A DNA stretch of 64,000 nt. It comes from Thalassobium sp. R2A62 (GTDB lineage Bacteria > Pseudomonadota > Alphaproteobacteria > Rhodobacterales > Rhodobacteraceae). Shown here piece by piece: positions 19,269 to 32,740 of the stretch. The translations under genes and the position numbers were made by a program. Under the pieces are notes generated by a model. It did not search any database and was not told the DNA's origin. It worked only from the letters and a program-made list of their open reading frames with translations. The stretch is taken from contig NZ_GG697169.2 in the NCBI RefSeq assembly GCF_000161835.1, forward strand, positions 543,852 through 607,851, written 5' to 3'. Numbering within the stretch: position 1 is the stretch's first letter; the number at the start of each line of letters is the position of its first letter.

Positions 19269-20370
19269 CAAGAACCAGCACTGGTACAACGCAAAGAGCC
19301 GATGCGATGGCGCATCCCGCAAATCCGTAATGTGCAAAGATTTGCCCGTAGATCGCGGTGCCAAAGAACATGGCGAGATATGTGGTCGCTGAATAGAGCC
19401 CGAGGATCGCGGCGCGTTTGGTCGGCTCAAGTGCGGTTAGGTTGCTGACGATTAGGTTCAGCCCAAAGTGGTTGATCGCGCCCCAGATCATACAGAGTGC
19501 AACCAGCGGGATCGAGTGTTGTGCAAAGCTGGCCAGCAACAGATAAGTCACAACCAACGTGCCAAAGGCGATAGGGCGCGCGCGGGCCTGACCGAACTGG
19601 TCGATATAGCGGTCGAATACCGCCGATGCGCCAAATCCGATCCCATAGAACAAGGCGGCGATCCCCGAAAACGTGGTCGACAACCCCAAGGGTCCAGTCA
19701 GGTGCGCCCCGAGGTATCCATAAGAGCCATAAAACGCAGTCATAAAGGCGGCGGCATAGAACAAGCCCTGCGGCACACCGGGGATTTTGAGCGATTTGAG
19801 CGGGTTCTTGGACAATGTGCCGCGCGGTGCAGGCGCGTTTGGCAGGCGGCTGATGAACAGGGTGATGACAACCGAGGCCAGCGCCATCAGTGCAAACACG
19901 GCCCGCCAATGCAAAAGGTCCGCGATGATAGCTGATAGTGAGACCCCGGCGACGAGGCTTATCGTCCATCCTGTGAGCACAACGCCCAGCGTTTCGGCCT
20001 CGCGGTCCTTTGGGGCGAGGTCAGCGGTGATGGCATAGGTGCAAGGCAAAGCCGTCCCTGATCCAAGCCCCACGAGGCATTGCGCCACGATCAACCAGAT
20101 CAACGAGGGCGCAAGCGACGACAGGATCAATCCAACAGCGATCGCGCTGACGGCCAAAGTCAGAGCACGGGCAAGGCCCAATGCATCAGCACGGGTCGCC
20201 AAGAAAAGCGCGCTGAACGCGGTGCCCGCACCAAAGAGCGCTGAGCCCAACAGAACATTGGGTGCTGTGGTTTGAAACCCATCCGCGACTTCGGCGGCGA
20301 TAGGGGCCAACACAAGGCTGTTTGAGCCGACAACCGCGATGGCGGCTGTGAGTACGGCAATCGGGCGCAT
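19240..20370 (-). CDS. MFS transporter, DHA1-like
   Basis: Twelve-helix major facilitator of 376 residues. The family start is [20 protein letters not shown]. The loop after helix 2 (LATRADALGLARAL) matches the usual basic-loop position, and GSGTALPCTYAITADLAPKDREAE follows in pieces in helices 4-5. The ATG at 20370 overlaps the stop of the upstream pseudouridine synthase (TGATG), so it is translated from the same mRNA; a longer frame upstream is just shadow of that gene. Substrate unknown, likely an efflux pump. Confidence 0.82.
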   Translation of the reverse strand: MRPIAVLTAAIAVVGSNSLVLAPIAAEVADGFQTTAPNVLLGSALFGAGTAFSALFLATRADALGLARALTLAVSAIAVGLILSSLAPSLIWLIVAQCLVGLGSGTALPCTYAITADLAPKDREAETLGVVLTGWTISLVAGVSLSAIIADLLHWRAVFALMALASVVITLFISRLPNAPAPRGTLSKNPLKSLKIPGVPQGLFYAAAFMTAFYGSYGYLGAHLTGPLGLSTTFSGIAALFYGIGFGASAVFDRYIDQFGQARARPIAFGTLVVTYLLLASFAQHSIPLVALCMIWGAINHFGLNLIVSNLTALEPTKRAAILGLYSATTYLAMFFGTAIYGQIFAHYGFAGCAIASALCVVPVLVLVTHRRAAPV

Positions 20371-20906
20371 CAGCTGTCCCGCCACTGACCAAGCGCCAGA
20401 TTGTCGATGGTCCAGTCCCCGATACTGTACCTGATCAGGCGCAAAGTCGGATGGCCCACAGCCGCAGTCATGCGGCGCACCTGGCGGTTGCGTCCTTCGG
20501 TCAGGACCAGTTCGATCCATGTGTCAGGAATAGCTTTTCGTACGCGAATAGGTGGATCACGCTCCCACACGTCTGGCGCATCAATGATGCGGGCGCGGGC
20601 GGGTTTGGTCATCCCGTCTTTTAGTTTCACGCCAGCGCGCAGCGCTTCTAGCGCTGCATCGTCAGGGGTGCCTTCGACTTGGGCCCAATAGGTTTTGGGT
20701 TGTTTGAATTTTGGACTGGCGATCCGGTTTTGCAGTCTGCCGTCATCTGTCAGCACCAACAGCCCCTCGCTGTCGCGATCCAATCGACCCGCCGCGTATA
20801 CGCCAGGGATTTTCACATAGTCCTTGAGCGTGGGATGGTTTGTGCCTTCGTCCGTGAACTGCGACAGAACCCCAAAAGGTTTGTTCAAGAGAATGACACG
20901 GGCCAT
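20370..20906 (-). CDS. rluE: Pseudouridine synthase, RluE-like (RsuA family)
   Basis: Isomerises a uridine in rRNA; by similarity the E. coli RluE target is U2457 of 23S rRNA. The catalytic aspartate is in [11 protein letters not shown] (Asp43). The C-terminal [12 protein letters not shown] motif is clear. At 178 aa it lacks an S4 domain, as RluE does, which is why RluE is preferred over RsuA/RluB/RluF. It lies five bases after mnmA, so it groups with RNA modification. Confidence 0.88.
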   Translation of the reverse strand: MARVILLNKPFGVLSQFTDEGTNHPTLKDYVKIPGVYAAGRLDRDSEGLLVLTDDGRLQNRIASPKFKQPKTYWAQVEGTPDDAALEALRAGVKLKDGMTKPARARIIDAPDVWERDPPIRVRKAIPDTWIELVLTEGRNRQVRRMTAAVGHPTLRLIRYSIGDWTIDNLALGQWRDS

Positions 20907-20911
20907 CCGCT

Positions 20912-22048
20912 CTAGCCGCGCCAGATCCAGCCACCGCCCAAAATGCGGGGGCTGTCGGGGGAGTAGAACACGCAGGCCTGACCGGGTGACACGCCTTCTT
21001 CTGGGGTAAGCAGTTCGACAGTGGCTTCGGTCGCCGAGATTGGACGCACGATTGCCTCGCGCGGTGGGCGGGTTGAGCGGACCTTGACCATGATGTTCCG
21101 TTCGACAGATGCGTCAAAAGCGTCGTCGCCCAACCAGTTGATTTCGCGCACTGGAATTGTACGGGTCGACAGCATGTCTTTGGGACCTACGATGACCTGT
21201 TTCGCGTCAACGTCGAGTTTCACCACATAGAGCGGATCGGCAAGTCCGCCGATCCCGAGCCCGCGGCGTTGGCCAACAGTGTAGTGGATGACGCCGTTGT
21301 GCGTGCCCAAAACGGTACCATTGATGTCCACGATATCACCGGGCTCTGCCGCGCCGGGGCGCAGTTTTTCGATCACCGCAGCATAGTTGCCGTTGGGGAC
21401 AAAACAGATGTCTTGGCTGTCGGGCTTGTCCGCCACGGACAGCCCGTATTTTTCGGCCAAGGCACGAGTTTCGTTTTTCGACGGCAGGTGGCCCAGAGGA
21501 AAGCGCAAATAATCAAGCTGATCTAGTGTGGTTGAGAACAAGAAATATGACTGGTCGCGATTGGCGTCCGTGGCACAGTGCAGTTCCGCGCCGTGGTCGC
21601 CCATCTTGCGCTGGATGTAGTGACCGGTTGCCATGCAGTCAGCGTCGAGGTCCTTTGCCGTCTCCAAAAGGTCCTTGAATTTTACGCGTTCGTTGCAGCG
21701 GATGCAGGGCACAGGCGTGGCACCCGCGAGATAGCTGTCAGCAAACTCGTCGATCACGGCTTCTTTGAATGTGTTCTCATAGTCCAAGACGTAATGGGGA
21801 AAGCCCATTTCCTGGGCCACGCGGCGCGCATCGTGGATGTCGAGCCCCGCACAGCAGGCACCTTGTTTGGCCAATGCGGCCCCGTGGTCATAGAGCTGAA
21901 GCGTGACGCCAACGACGTCGTAACCTTCTTCGGCCAATTGAGCGGCCACGACCGAGCTATCGACGCCGCCAGACATGGCGACAACGACTCGAGTGTCGGC
22001 GGGGGCTTTTGCAAAACCCAAGGAATTTAGTGGTTGATCAAGAGACAT
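20912..22048 (-). CDS. mnmA: tRNA-specific 2-thiouridylase MnmA
   Basis: Puts sulfur on U34 of tRNAs for Lys, Glu and Gln. The PP-loop [15 protein letters not shown] binds ATP. The catalytic cysteines are in [13 protein letters not shown] and in GQACVFYS near the C-terminus; GHYIQRK and DSQDICFVP are also present. The start was set at ATG 22048 (378 aa) in preference to a TTG four codons upstream. Adjacent rluE follows by five bases. Confidence 0.93.
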   Translation of the reverse strand: MSLDQPLNSLGFAKAPADTRVVVAMSGGVDSSVVAAQLAEEGYDVVGVTLQLYDHGAALAKQGACCAGLDIHDARRVAQEMGFPHYVLDYENTFKEAVIDEFADSYLAGATPVPCIRCNERVKFKDLLETAKDLDADCMATGHYIQRKMGDHGAELHCATDANRDQSYFLFSTTLDQLDYLRFPLGHLPSKNETRALAEKYGLSVADKPDSQDICFVPNGNYAAVIEKLRPGAAEPGDIVDINGTVLGTHNGVIHYTVGQRRGLGIGGLADPLYVVKLDVDAKQVIVGPKDMLSTRTIPVREINWLGDDAFDASVERNIMVKVRSTRPPREAIVRPISATEATVELLTPEEGVSPGQACVFYSPDSPRILGGGWIWRG

Positions 22049-22174
22049 TAACAGATCCAATCAGATTAAGCCGAAATATAGGAAAATTCGACGAACTAAC
22101 AAGGTCCTGCTTCACCTCGCATTAAACCCTATGTCGCATGGTCGCCCTTCACGAGACCTTTGGAAGGGGTGAGA

Positions 22175-22453
22175 ATGTATTTGAAGAAAATAGATGGACC
22201 ACGGGCCGTGACATTACCGGATGGGACTGTGATGACGCGGGCCGATTTGCCAGATGCCAGTACGCGGCGCTGGGTCGCATCGCGCAAGGCGGCTGTGGTG
22301 CGCGGTGTCCAGTACGGATTGCTGCCGCGCAGTTCTGCATTGCGTCTGTACGGCCTGTCGGATGACGAATTTTCTGAATGGGAGAAAGCAGTTAGCGAGC
22401 ATGGCGAGGCCGCACTCAAAGCGACAGCGCTGCAGAAATATAGACAACCGTAG
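22175..22453 (+). CDS. sciP: CtrA inhibitor SciP (DUF1153)
   Basis: 92-residue DNA-binding-type protein starting MYLKKIDGPRAVTLPDG, the hallmark of DUF1153. In Caulobacter the family member SciP binds CtrA and blocks recruitment of RNA polymerase, resetting CtrA-dependent transcription. The middle section (ASRKAAVVRGVQYGLL then RLYGLSDDEFSEWE) forms the helix-turn-helix. The start ATG follows GGAAGGGG; a TTG five codons earlier is less likely. It lies 96 bp before ctrA, consistent with a functional pair. Confidence 0.88.
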   Translation: MYLKKIDGPRAVTLPDGTVMTRADLPDASTRRWVASRKAAVVRGVQYGLLPRSSALRLYGLSDDEFSEWEKAVSEHGEAALKATALQKYRQP

Positions 22454-22549
22454 CGAGAATTGATAATTTCTTTATATGCGGTAACGATCGGTTAACCAAA
22501 TTCGGTTCATTCTCGGGTCAAGATATAGCCGTAAGTGGAGACTGACTAA

Positions 22550-23266
22550 ATGCGCGTTTTGCTTGTAGAAGACGACCCCAGGACCTCAAAGAGTATTGAG
22601 TTGATGCTGTCCCATGCAAACCTGATCGTCTACGCGACGGATCTGGGCGAAGAGGGTATCGATCTGGCCAAACTATATGACTATGATCTCATTTTGCTGG
22701 ACCTTGGTCTGCCCGATATGAATGGCCACGAGGTTCTGCGGCAGCTGCGGCTCGCCCGTATTGAGACGCCAATTCTGATTTTGTCCGGCTCTGACGACAC
22801 CGAAAACAAGCTAAAGGGGTTTGGGTACGGCGCTGATGATTATATGACCAAGCCATTCCACCGCGAGGAATTGGTCGCGCGTATTCATGCGATCATCCGC
22901 CGGTCCAAAGGGCATTCACAGTCGATCATCAAAACCGGACGGGTGATGGTTAATTTGGATGCAAAAACGGTAGAGGTTGGCGGCAAGACCGTTCATCTGA
23001 CCGGCAAAGAATATCAGATGATCGAACTTCTCAGCCTGCGGAAAGGGACAACGCTGACCAAAGAGATGTTCCTAAATCACCTCTATGGTGGCATGGATGA
23101 GCCAGAGCTCAAGATCATTGACGTGTTCATTTGCAAGCTACGCAAAAAACTGGCGACAGCCACTGGCGGTGAGAGCCACATCGAAACGGTTTGGGGGCGT
23201 GGCTATGTTCTGCGCGATCCAGAACCGGTTACTGTGGACGAGGAAATGCTCGCGATCGGCGCCTAG
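22550..23266 (+). CDS. ctrA: Cell-cycle response regulator CtrA
   Basis: OmpR-type master regulator of alphaproteobacteria (238 aa). The receiver domain spans residues 1-120 with the phospho-acceptor Asp51 in [13 protein letters not shown] and Lys in [15 protein letters not shown]. The winged-helix DNA-binding domain spans about 125-230 ([18 protein letters not shown]). In Rhodobacterales CtrA is mostly linked to motility, gene-transfer agents and quorum-controlled traits rather than viability. Upstream DNA has a GGTTAACC at about 22491 that resembles a CtrA half-site, so autoregulation is possible. Confidence 0.95.
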   Translation: MRVLLVEDDPRTSKSIELMLSHANLIVYATDLGEEGIDLAKLYDYDLILLDLGLPDMNGHEVLRQLRLARIETPILILSGSDDTENKLKGFGYGADDYMTKPFHREELVARIHAIIRRSKGHSQSIIKTGRVMVNLDAKTVEVGGKTVHLTGKEYQMIELLSLRKGTTLTKEMFLNHLYGGMDEPELKIIDVFICKLRKKLATATGGESHIETVWGRGYVLRDPEPVTVDEEMLAIGA

Positions 23267-23320
23267 CATTAGGTCTTGGGCTGGACGAACAGAAAGGCGC
23301 GACCTATCACCTATACGTAA

Positions 23321-27564
<4,244 letters not shown>

Positions 27565-27572
27565 CGATTTTT

Positions 27573-27620
27573 GTTCCGTTTTGTTCGCTAATGTTCCCAA
27601 AAAGTTCTTTACAGGCGTTC
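27573..27620 (+). promoter_or_regulatory. Five phased GTTC repeats, one a consensus LexA-type box
   Basis: GTTC occurs at 27573, 27583, 27593, 27604 and 27617, that is, at 10, 10, 11 and 13 bp steps on one strand. The pair at 27593-27607 is GTTC-N7-GTTC, the SOS box of alphaproteobacterial LexA. Inverted copies (GAAC) follow at 27631 and 27651. The block lies between the recG stop and the 40-residue peptide, so SOS control of the peptide is the natural reading; it is inference. Confidence 0.55.
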
Positions 27621-27673
27621 CTCCATATGAGAACAAAGGGGCAACAAAGAGAACATCAGCGCAGGAGGCCAAA

Positions 27674-27796
27674 ATGGCCAAAGATATCAAAATCGCAATC
27701 AAACGGTCGCAAGATACATTGATTGAAGATCTTGCCGGTGCTGTTGCTCTCGTTGTTATGCTCTTTGTCGGGCTGTCTTTGCCGGGGGTCGTATGA
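27674..27796 (+). CDS. Small membrane protein, 40 residues
   Basis: Starts MAKDIKIAIKRSQDTLIED and continues into one hydrophobic helix of about 20 residues ending GLSLPGVV. An AGGAGG ribosome binding site stands right before the ATG, one of the best in the window, which makes translation likely. The N-terminal half is basic and amphipathic, the layout of single-pass membrane peptides, including type I toxins such as TisB; that analogy is inference. The GTTC repeat block lies upstream. Not recognised as a named family. Confidence 0.7.
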   Translation: MAKDIKIAIKRSQDTLIEDLAGAVALVVMLFVGLSLPGVV

Positions 27797-27967
27797 TCCT
27801 CTGACATCCCGATACTGCCTAGCTGTCTGTGCCGGCCTCGCACGCGTCCCTGTCCCAACGATGACGCGCACCTGACTGTCACTGCCTGTTACTGTCCCGT
27901 CAGAAGGGTTTTGCCTCCCCTCTGAATTTGCGAAAGCCCGGGTCCCACACAGACAAGCTGACTTAGT

Positions 27968-28001
27968 CCGCCGCCTTCCAACAGGAAGTGCGGCGGTTTT
28001 T
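27968..28001 (+). terminator. Intrinsic terminator downstream of the 40-residue peptide
   Basis: Stem CCGCCG plus CTTCC paired with GGAAG plus CGGCGG (one bulged base), followed by TTTTTCT. It lies 170 bp past the small gene, so the mRNA would have a long 3' tail, unless a separate small transcript ends here. The intervening 27797-27967 holds no reading frame of note and a second hairpin near 27901-27925. Confidence 0.75.
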
Positions 28002-28018
28002 CTATGAAAAACAGTTAT

Positions 28019-28465
28019 TTATGCAGTTGTCTTAATGTTATTTAGCGCGTCGAGCGTAGCATCGAACGCCAGCATGATTGAGGCATGACGGTTCTTGTAG
28101 TCGCGTGCCGGTGTCAGTACCTCAAGATCCGAAAATGGGGCTGATGGCACGGGGCCATCGTTCTTGAGCATATCCAAGAGTTGGTCGCGGCCAGACTGAA
28201 TTTGCGCAGGTGTGGACCCGAGAATGCCAGCGCCGACGACGGCTGCGGCGGCCTGACCCAGTGCACAGGCTTTGACGTCTTGGCCGTAGCCCGTGATCTG
28301 GCCGTTCCCGAGGGTCAAATCGACGGTGACGGTTGAACCGCACAGCGGCGCGCGCTTTTTCGCGGTGGCATCGGGTGTCTCCAACCTATCAGTCAGAGGC
28401 ATATCCGCCGCCAACGCCAAAATGCGAGCAGAATAGAGTTTGATTAGGTCGGTATCTGCGGTCAT
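28019..28465 (-). CDS. IscU/SufU-fold protein with incomplete cluster ligands
   Basis: 148 residues with the IscU/NifU-N fold. Cys42 (APLCGST) and Cys67 (VKACALGQ) have the 25-residue spacing of SufU. The aspartate two residues after the first cysteine is Ser44, and the position of the third cysteine is alanine (about 128, in RHASIM). Annotation pipelines call such proteins Fe-S assembly scaffold, but with two of the usual ligands missing, scaffold function is doubtful. It is divergent from hisI. Confidence 0.8.
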   Translation of the reverse strand: MTADTDLIKLYSARILALAADMPLTDRLETPDATAKKRAPLCGSTVTVDLTLGNGQITGYGQDVKACALGQAAAAVVGAGILGSTPAQIQSGRDQLLDMLKNDGPVPSAPFSDLEVLTPARDYKNRHASIMLAFDATLDALNNIKTTA

Positions 28466-28534
28466 GTCGATTGCCCTAAAGTCTGTCCCACTCTAGATAG
28501 GCGTGACCGTCCATGATGCAAAAGGTTTTCTGCC

Positions 28535-28891
28535 ATGTTTGATCCTAATTCCCTGACATTTAATGACGCAGGGCTGTTGCCAGTGATTGCGCAGGACGAA
28601 GAGACCGGCGAAGTTTTGATGCTGGCGTGGATGAATGCAGAAGCCGTGACCAAAACGATCGAAACAAAGCGGGTGACCTACTGGTCCCGGTCGCGGTCCG
28701 CGTTCTGGATCAAAGGCGAGAGCAGCGGCCACACCCAAGAGTTGGTCGATTTGCGCATGGATTGTGACAAGGACTGTTTGCTGGCGGTGGTTCGGCAGAT
28801 TGGTCCGGCGTGCCACACGAACCGGCGGTCATGCTTCTACACCAGCATTTCTGGCGACGAGCCGGTCGAATTGATGAAACCGATGATCTAG
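28535..28891 (+). CDS. hisI: Phosphoribosyl-AMP cyclohydrolase HisI
   Basis: Third step of histidine synthesis. The 118-residue monofunctional form has the zinc and metal ligands in LRMDCDKDCLLAVV and ACHTNRRSCFY, and the VTYWSRSRSAFW motif. No HisE domain is fused. The last four bases overlap the convergent gluQ gene; other his genes are not in this window. Confidence 0.94.
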   Translation: MFDPNSLTFNDAGLLPVIAQDEETGEVLMLAWMNAEAVTKTIETKRVTYWSRSRSAFWIKGESSGHTQELVDLRMDCDKDCLLAVVRQIGPACHTNRRSCFYTSISGDEPVELMKPMI

Positions 28892-29778
28892 AGACCGACC
28901 AGATGGCGTATGTCGTCTAGCGTGGCCCCTTCGGCGCGGTACTTTGAAATCGCGCGCGCATCGTCGCGTTTAGCAAGCCGCTTGCCAGAATCGTCGCGGA
29001 CCAAAGCGTGGTGGTGATAGATCGGTGTCGGTAGACCCAAGGATTTTTGCAAAATCACATGGATTGCCGTGGCATCAAAGAGATCGGCGCCACGGATCAC
29101 ATGCGTGATGTCTTGGTCCGCGTCATCCAGCACAACGGACAGGTGATACGAGGTTCCCATATCGCGGCGGGCGATCACGATGTCGCCGATTGTCTGTGGA
29201 ATCGCACGCGACGAAACTGAAATTGTTCCGGTCTGGTCGTTTGGCCCGTGTCCCGTTTCAGTGAAGGAAAGGCACATGTCATCATTGCAGGGCGTCCCAA
29301 ATCGGTGAGCGGCGTCTGCAGTGGCAAAGCGGTAGACGGCTGCAGGATCCCTAGGTGTGGTGTGATTGGCAAACCGTTTTGGCGCGCAGGTGCCCGGATA
29401 GATCAGCCCGTCAGGCCCCGTGGGTAATACCGCACCTTCTTGGGGGGCTGAGAGTGCCGATTGGATATCGCGGCGGTTGCAGCTGCACGGATAGATCAGA
29501 TCGCGGTCGTACAGCGTCTCGAGCGCCGTTGAATAACGGATCATTTGATCTGATTGCCGGACCGGAGCCGCGTCCCAGCTGATGCCGAGCCATTTCAGAT
29601 CGTCGTAAATCTGGGTTTCCCATGCGGCGCGCGCGCGGGATTGGTCGATGTCCTCGATCCGCAACAGAAACGTGCCGTTCTCAGCGCGGGCCATATCATG
29701 CGCCAAAAGCGCGGAATAGGCGTGCCCCAGATGCAAGGGGCCAGTCGGTGACGGCGCGAACCGCGTGGTAAAAGTCAT
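28888..29778 (-). CDS. gluQ: Glutamyl-Q tRNA(Asp) synthetase
   Basis: Truncated GluRS paralogue (296 aa) that attaches glutamate to queuosine in tRNA(Asp). TRFAPSPTGPLHLGHAYSA contains the HIGH-type motif; KRLAKRDD is the KMSKS counterpart. There is no anticodon-binding domain. A Cys-rich insert (YPCSCNRRDI and YPGTC) fits the zinc site. It overlaps a methyltransferase gene by four bases. Confidence 0.92.
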   Translation of the reverse strand: MTFTTRFAPSPTGPLHLGHAYSALLAHDMARAENGTFLLRIEDIDQSRARAAWETQIYDDLKWLGISWDAAPVRQSDQMIRYSTALETLYDRDLIYPCSCNRRDIQSALSAPQEGAVLPTGPDGLIYPGTCAPKRFANHTTPRDPAAVYRFATADAAHRFGTPCNDDMCLSFTETGHGPNDQTGTISVSSRAIPQTIGDIVIARRDMGTSYHLSVVLDDADQDITHVIRGADLFDATAIHVILQKSLGLPTPIYHHHALVRDDSGKRLAKRDDARAISKYRAEGATLDDIRHLVGL

Positions 29779-30386
29779 GTAACGCGAGCGATGATGATGT
29801 CCGATCCCATATCTTTCTTGGGCAGATGCGGGCCATGGGCACGGTACAGAACCGTCAGTTTTCCTGCCGTGATCAGCCCGTCCAAATAGGCGTCATAGCT
29901 CCCATCGGTCAGTGTGGGGTCGTTAAAGCTAAAGGCCAATAGACCACCGGCGGGCAGAGCGCCGATCAGGGTTTCGAATGTTTCTGGCGGTGCTGCCCCT
30001 AGGCTGATCACTCCTGCCGCAACAATGGCCGCATAGGGGCCGTGCTGGATGTCGATCGAGCCGGGCTCGGATTGCCATAGCTGGGTGTAGACGCCCGCGT
30101 TTTGGGCATGACCCAGCATTTCGGGTGATATGTCTGTACCGTGGACGTCTGTAAACCCTGCGTGGGTCAGCGCCTTGCCCGACAAACCAGTTCCACATCC
30201 GAAATCTAGGATGCGGTCGCGGGCGGCTATATGATCGCGCAATGCTTGGGCCAGACGGGTGGGGGTGGCGTAGCCTGACGCTATCACATCGGCATCATAG
30301 CTATCAGCCCAATCGGCATAGATCGCGCGGGTCTCGGTTACGCTACGTGGCGCCCAGAGGTCAGGTTTCAGAACGTCATCTGTCAT
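29775..30386 (-). CDS. Class I SAM-dependent methyltransferase
   Basis: 203 residues with the SAM-binding signature ILDFGCGTGLSG at about residues 60-71 and the acidic loop DVHGTDISPEML. The N-terminal YADWADSYDADV is typical of small-molecule or UbiE-like enzymes. It is translationally coupled to gluQ by a four-base overlap. Substrate cannot be told from sequence. Confidence 0.82.
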   Translation of the reverse strand: MTDDVLKPDLWAPRSVTETRAIYADWADSYDADVIASGYATPTRLAQALRDHIAARDRILDFGCGTGLSGKALTHAGFTDVHGTDISPEMLGHAQNAGVYTQLWQSEPGSIDIQHGPYAAIVAAGVISLGAAPPETFETLIGALPAGGLLAFSFNDPTLTDGSYDAYLDGLITAGKLTVLYRAHGPHLPKKDMGSDIIIARVT

Positions 30387-30407
30387 GAGGTGACGCTAGC
30401 TTGGGAA

Positions 30408-31748
30408 TTATTGGCTGTCGAGCCATGCAGTCCAATCGGCCTTGGCGCGATCAGTGTAGGCTTTGTAGCGGTCCTTGCGCCCTTTGCGTCCACCTTTGAG
30501 CCCTTCGACAGGTGGGAAGAGGCCAAAGTTCACGTTCATCGGCTGGAACGTCTTTGCGTCGGCCCCACCAGTGATGTGCGTGACGAGCGCACCCATCGCC
30601 GTTGTGTGAGGCACGGGGTCCAGTTCCTGTCCGGTAATTTCGGCCACAGCGAGACGCGCGGCAAGCAGGCCCATCGCGGCGGATTCGACATAGCCCTCAA
30701 CACCCGTGATCTGACCTGCAAAGCGCAGATGTGGTTTGGATTTAAGCCGCATCTGTCCGTCCAAGAGTGTGGGCGAATTGAGGAACGTGTTGCGGTGAAT
30801 GCCGCCAAGCCGTGCAAATTGCGCGTCTTGCAAGCCGGGGATCATGCGCAGAACATCTGTTTGCGCGCCGTACTTCATCTTGGTCTGGAAACCGACGATG
30901 TTGTAGAGCGTCCCCAGCGCGTTGTCGCGGCGCAGCTGAACCACGGCGTAGGGTTTATTTTCGGGATCATTGGCATTGGTCAGGCCAACGGGCTTCATTG
31001 GGCCAAAGCGCAATGTTTCGCGGCCGCGTTCGGCCATAACCTCGATCGGGAGGCAGCCGTCAAAGTAGCCTGCGGTTTCGCCTTCTTTAAACTCGGTCTT
31101 GTCCGACGCGAGAAGGGCGTCGATGAAGGCCTCGTACTGATCGCGTGTCATTGGGCAATTGAGATAGGCAGTGCGCTCTTCTTCGGTCTCGCCCTTGTCA
31201 TACCGCGACTGCATCCACGCTTGGGACATGTCGATGCTGTCAAAATAGATGATCGGTGCGATTGCATCAAAGAATGCGAGCGCATCTTTGCCAGTCTCGT
31301 TGGCGATCGCGTCCGCCAAGTTGCCCGAGGTCAGCGGGCCAGTGGCGATGATCCAATGGCCGTCTGTCGGAAGCTCGGTGATTTCTTCGTAAGACACGGA
31401 AATGTTCGGATGGGATTTCAACGCCGCGGTCACGCTCTGCGCAAAGGGTTCGCGATCAACGGCAAGTGCGCCGCCCGCTGGCAATTTGTGTTTGTCAGCC
31501 GTGGCCATGATCAAGCCGCCTGCAGCGCGCATTTCCCAATGAAGCAAGCCCACAGCGTTTTGTTCGTCATCATCCGAACGGAACGAGTTCGAGCATACCA
31601 TCTCGCCCAAATCACCCGTCTGGTGAGCAAAGGTTTCGACCTTGGGGCGCATTTCGTGGATCACGACGTTGAGGCCCGCGTTTGCCGCCTGCCATGCGGC
31701 CTCGGAACCGGCCATGCCGCCGCCAATGATGTTGAGTGTCTGTGTCAT
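30408..31748 (-). CDS. trmFO: Folate/FAD-dependent tRNA (U54) methyltransferase TrmFO
   Basis: Makes m5U54 in tRNA with methylenetetrahydrofolate as carbon donor; found in Gram-positives and alphaproteobacteria in place of TrmA. The FAD-binding motif [12 protein letters not shown] is at residues 7-18. [20 protein letters not shown] and the C-terminal GLFPPVEG are characteristic. The start was set at ATG 31748 (446 aa); an upstream in-frame ATG at 31799 adds 17 residues before the Rossmann strand and overlaps nothing useful. Confidence 0.93.
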   Translation of the reverse strand: MTQTLNIIGGGMAGSEAAWQAANAGLNVVIHEMRPKVETFAHQTGDLGEMVCSNSFRSDDDEQNAVGLLHWEMRAAGGLIMATADKHKLPAGGALAVDREPFAQSVTAALKSHPNISVSYEEITELPTDGHWIIATGPLTSGNLADAIANETGKDALAFFDAIAPIIYFDSIDMSQAWMQSRYDKGETEEERTAYLNCPMTRDQYEAFIDALLASDKTEFKEGETAGYFDGCLPIEVMAERGRETLRFGPMKPVGLTNANDPENKPYAVVQLRRDNALGTLYNIVGFQTKMKYGAQTDVLRMIPGLQDAQFARLGGIHRNTFLNSPTLLDGQMRLKSKPHLRFAGQITGVEGYVESAAMGLLAARLAVAEITGQELDPVPHTTAMGALVTHITGGADAKTFQPMNVNFGLFPPVEGLKGGRKGRKDRYKAYTDRAKADWTAWLDSQ

Positions 31749-31802
31749 AGGCTGGGATGTAGCTGCGCACTCGTCGAAAGGAAAGAGGTGCAGGCGCAAT
31801 AA

Positions 31803-31830
31803 AAAAGGGCCCGCGCGAGCAGGCCCTTTT
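31803..31830 (-). terminator. Terminator of the porin-like gene, usable in both directions
   Basis: Nine-bp stem AAAAGGGCC/GGCCCTTTT with a 10-base loop. On the minus strand it follows the porin-like gene by 22 bases and runs into T residues. Confidence 0.85.
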
Positions 31831-31852
31831 CACGATTAATTTTTCGGTTGGT

Positions 31853-32740
31853 TTAGAAGAACAACATGTTGACCTGCGCACGGCGCGTATCGTCACGCAG
31901 GCGTTCAGCAACGATCGCACGGTTGCCGCGCTCAAATGTCAGGCCAATCGAAATAGTCCTAATATCGTCAGGCACGCCATCACCGGAAAGGTGACCGACA
32001 GATGCTTCGATCATCGCGCCTGGTGCGAATTCGTAAGACGCACCGATGTCGATCTGATTAATGTCGAAATCAACCCCAACAACAGTTGAGTAGGCGCTAG
32101 TGGCTCTCAGGCCGTTGCCAAAACCATAGCTTGCATCGATTGCAACGAAACCTTCGTCACCACCAAAGGTCAGGTAGCTGCCACCGACTTCGATATCGCC
32201 CACGCCGTAGTCAACCTGAACGAAAGTGACCGCATCGTTGTCTTTGAACTTATCAACCACAACACCGAAAGACAGGTCATCCGAGACCTTATATTCGCCG
32301 TAGATTGTTGTGTTTCTTTCACCATCGGTGTCCGTCAACGCGAGACCCGCGACCATCTGGCCATTGTTATATTCTGCGAAGACCAAATTTGCGTTCTCAT
32401 CAAAGTCGCTGAACGAAGTAACAGCTAGACCAGCGAGAAGTTCAGGCGTGATGTAGTAGCCGAGTGCAATTGTTGTCGCACGGTCTGGATCGCTGTTTGA
32501 GCCGCCATCGCTTGAGCGAAACTGAGTCTACGCGATATCGACGGTGGCCAAAAATGAACCCATTTTGTAGTCGGCCGCCGCGTCGATCTGGCGAATCCCA
32601 AACCAATCGCCTTCAAAGGTGATGCGATCTTCGGTGATCTCGATGCCGTAATATGTGAAGCCGTCGGCCTGCGCGGCGCCAGCGAGTGCCATAGTTGCCG
32701 CTACGGCAAGTGTGGTAGATGTCTTTGTATATTTCATCAT
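31853..32740 (-). pseudogene. Porin-like outer membrane beta-barrel, interrupted by an amber codon
   Basis: One continuous frame of 296 codons with a single in-frame TAG at 32530-32528 (codon 71). The N-terminal part has a signal peptide (cleavage after AGAAQA) and begins the barrel. After the stop the frame continues with alternating beta strands, for example FGVVVDKFKDND and ISIGLTFERG, and ends in NMLFF, the terminal aromatic of outer-membrane barrels. Without the stop it would be a 295-residue porin-like protein. GGAGAA precedes the start. It may be a recent nonsense mutation, an assembly error or a read-through case; the rest of the frame shows no decay. Confidence 0.8.

Noticed and set aside
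27797-27967. 6S RNA, tmRNA or SRP RNA in the stretch after the small gene
   Set aside because: None of the conserved cores of these RNAs could be found.
30390-31802. Open frame of 470 codons on the plus strand opposite trmFO
   Set aside because: It mirrors the clear trmFO frame, has no family motifs and an amino acid mix typical of a reverse-strand shadow.
31853-32740. Amber codon read as a genetic code variation
   Set aside because: No sign of recoding machinery was found in the window; a nonsense mutation or error is simpler.
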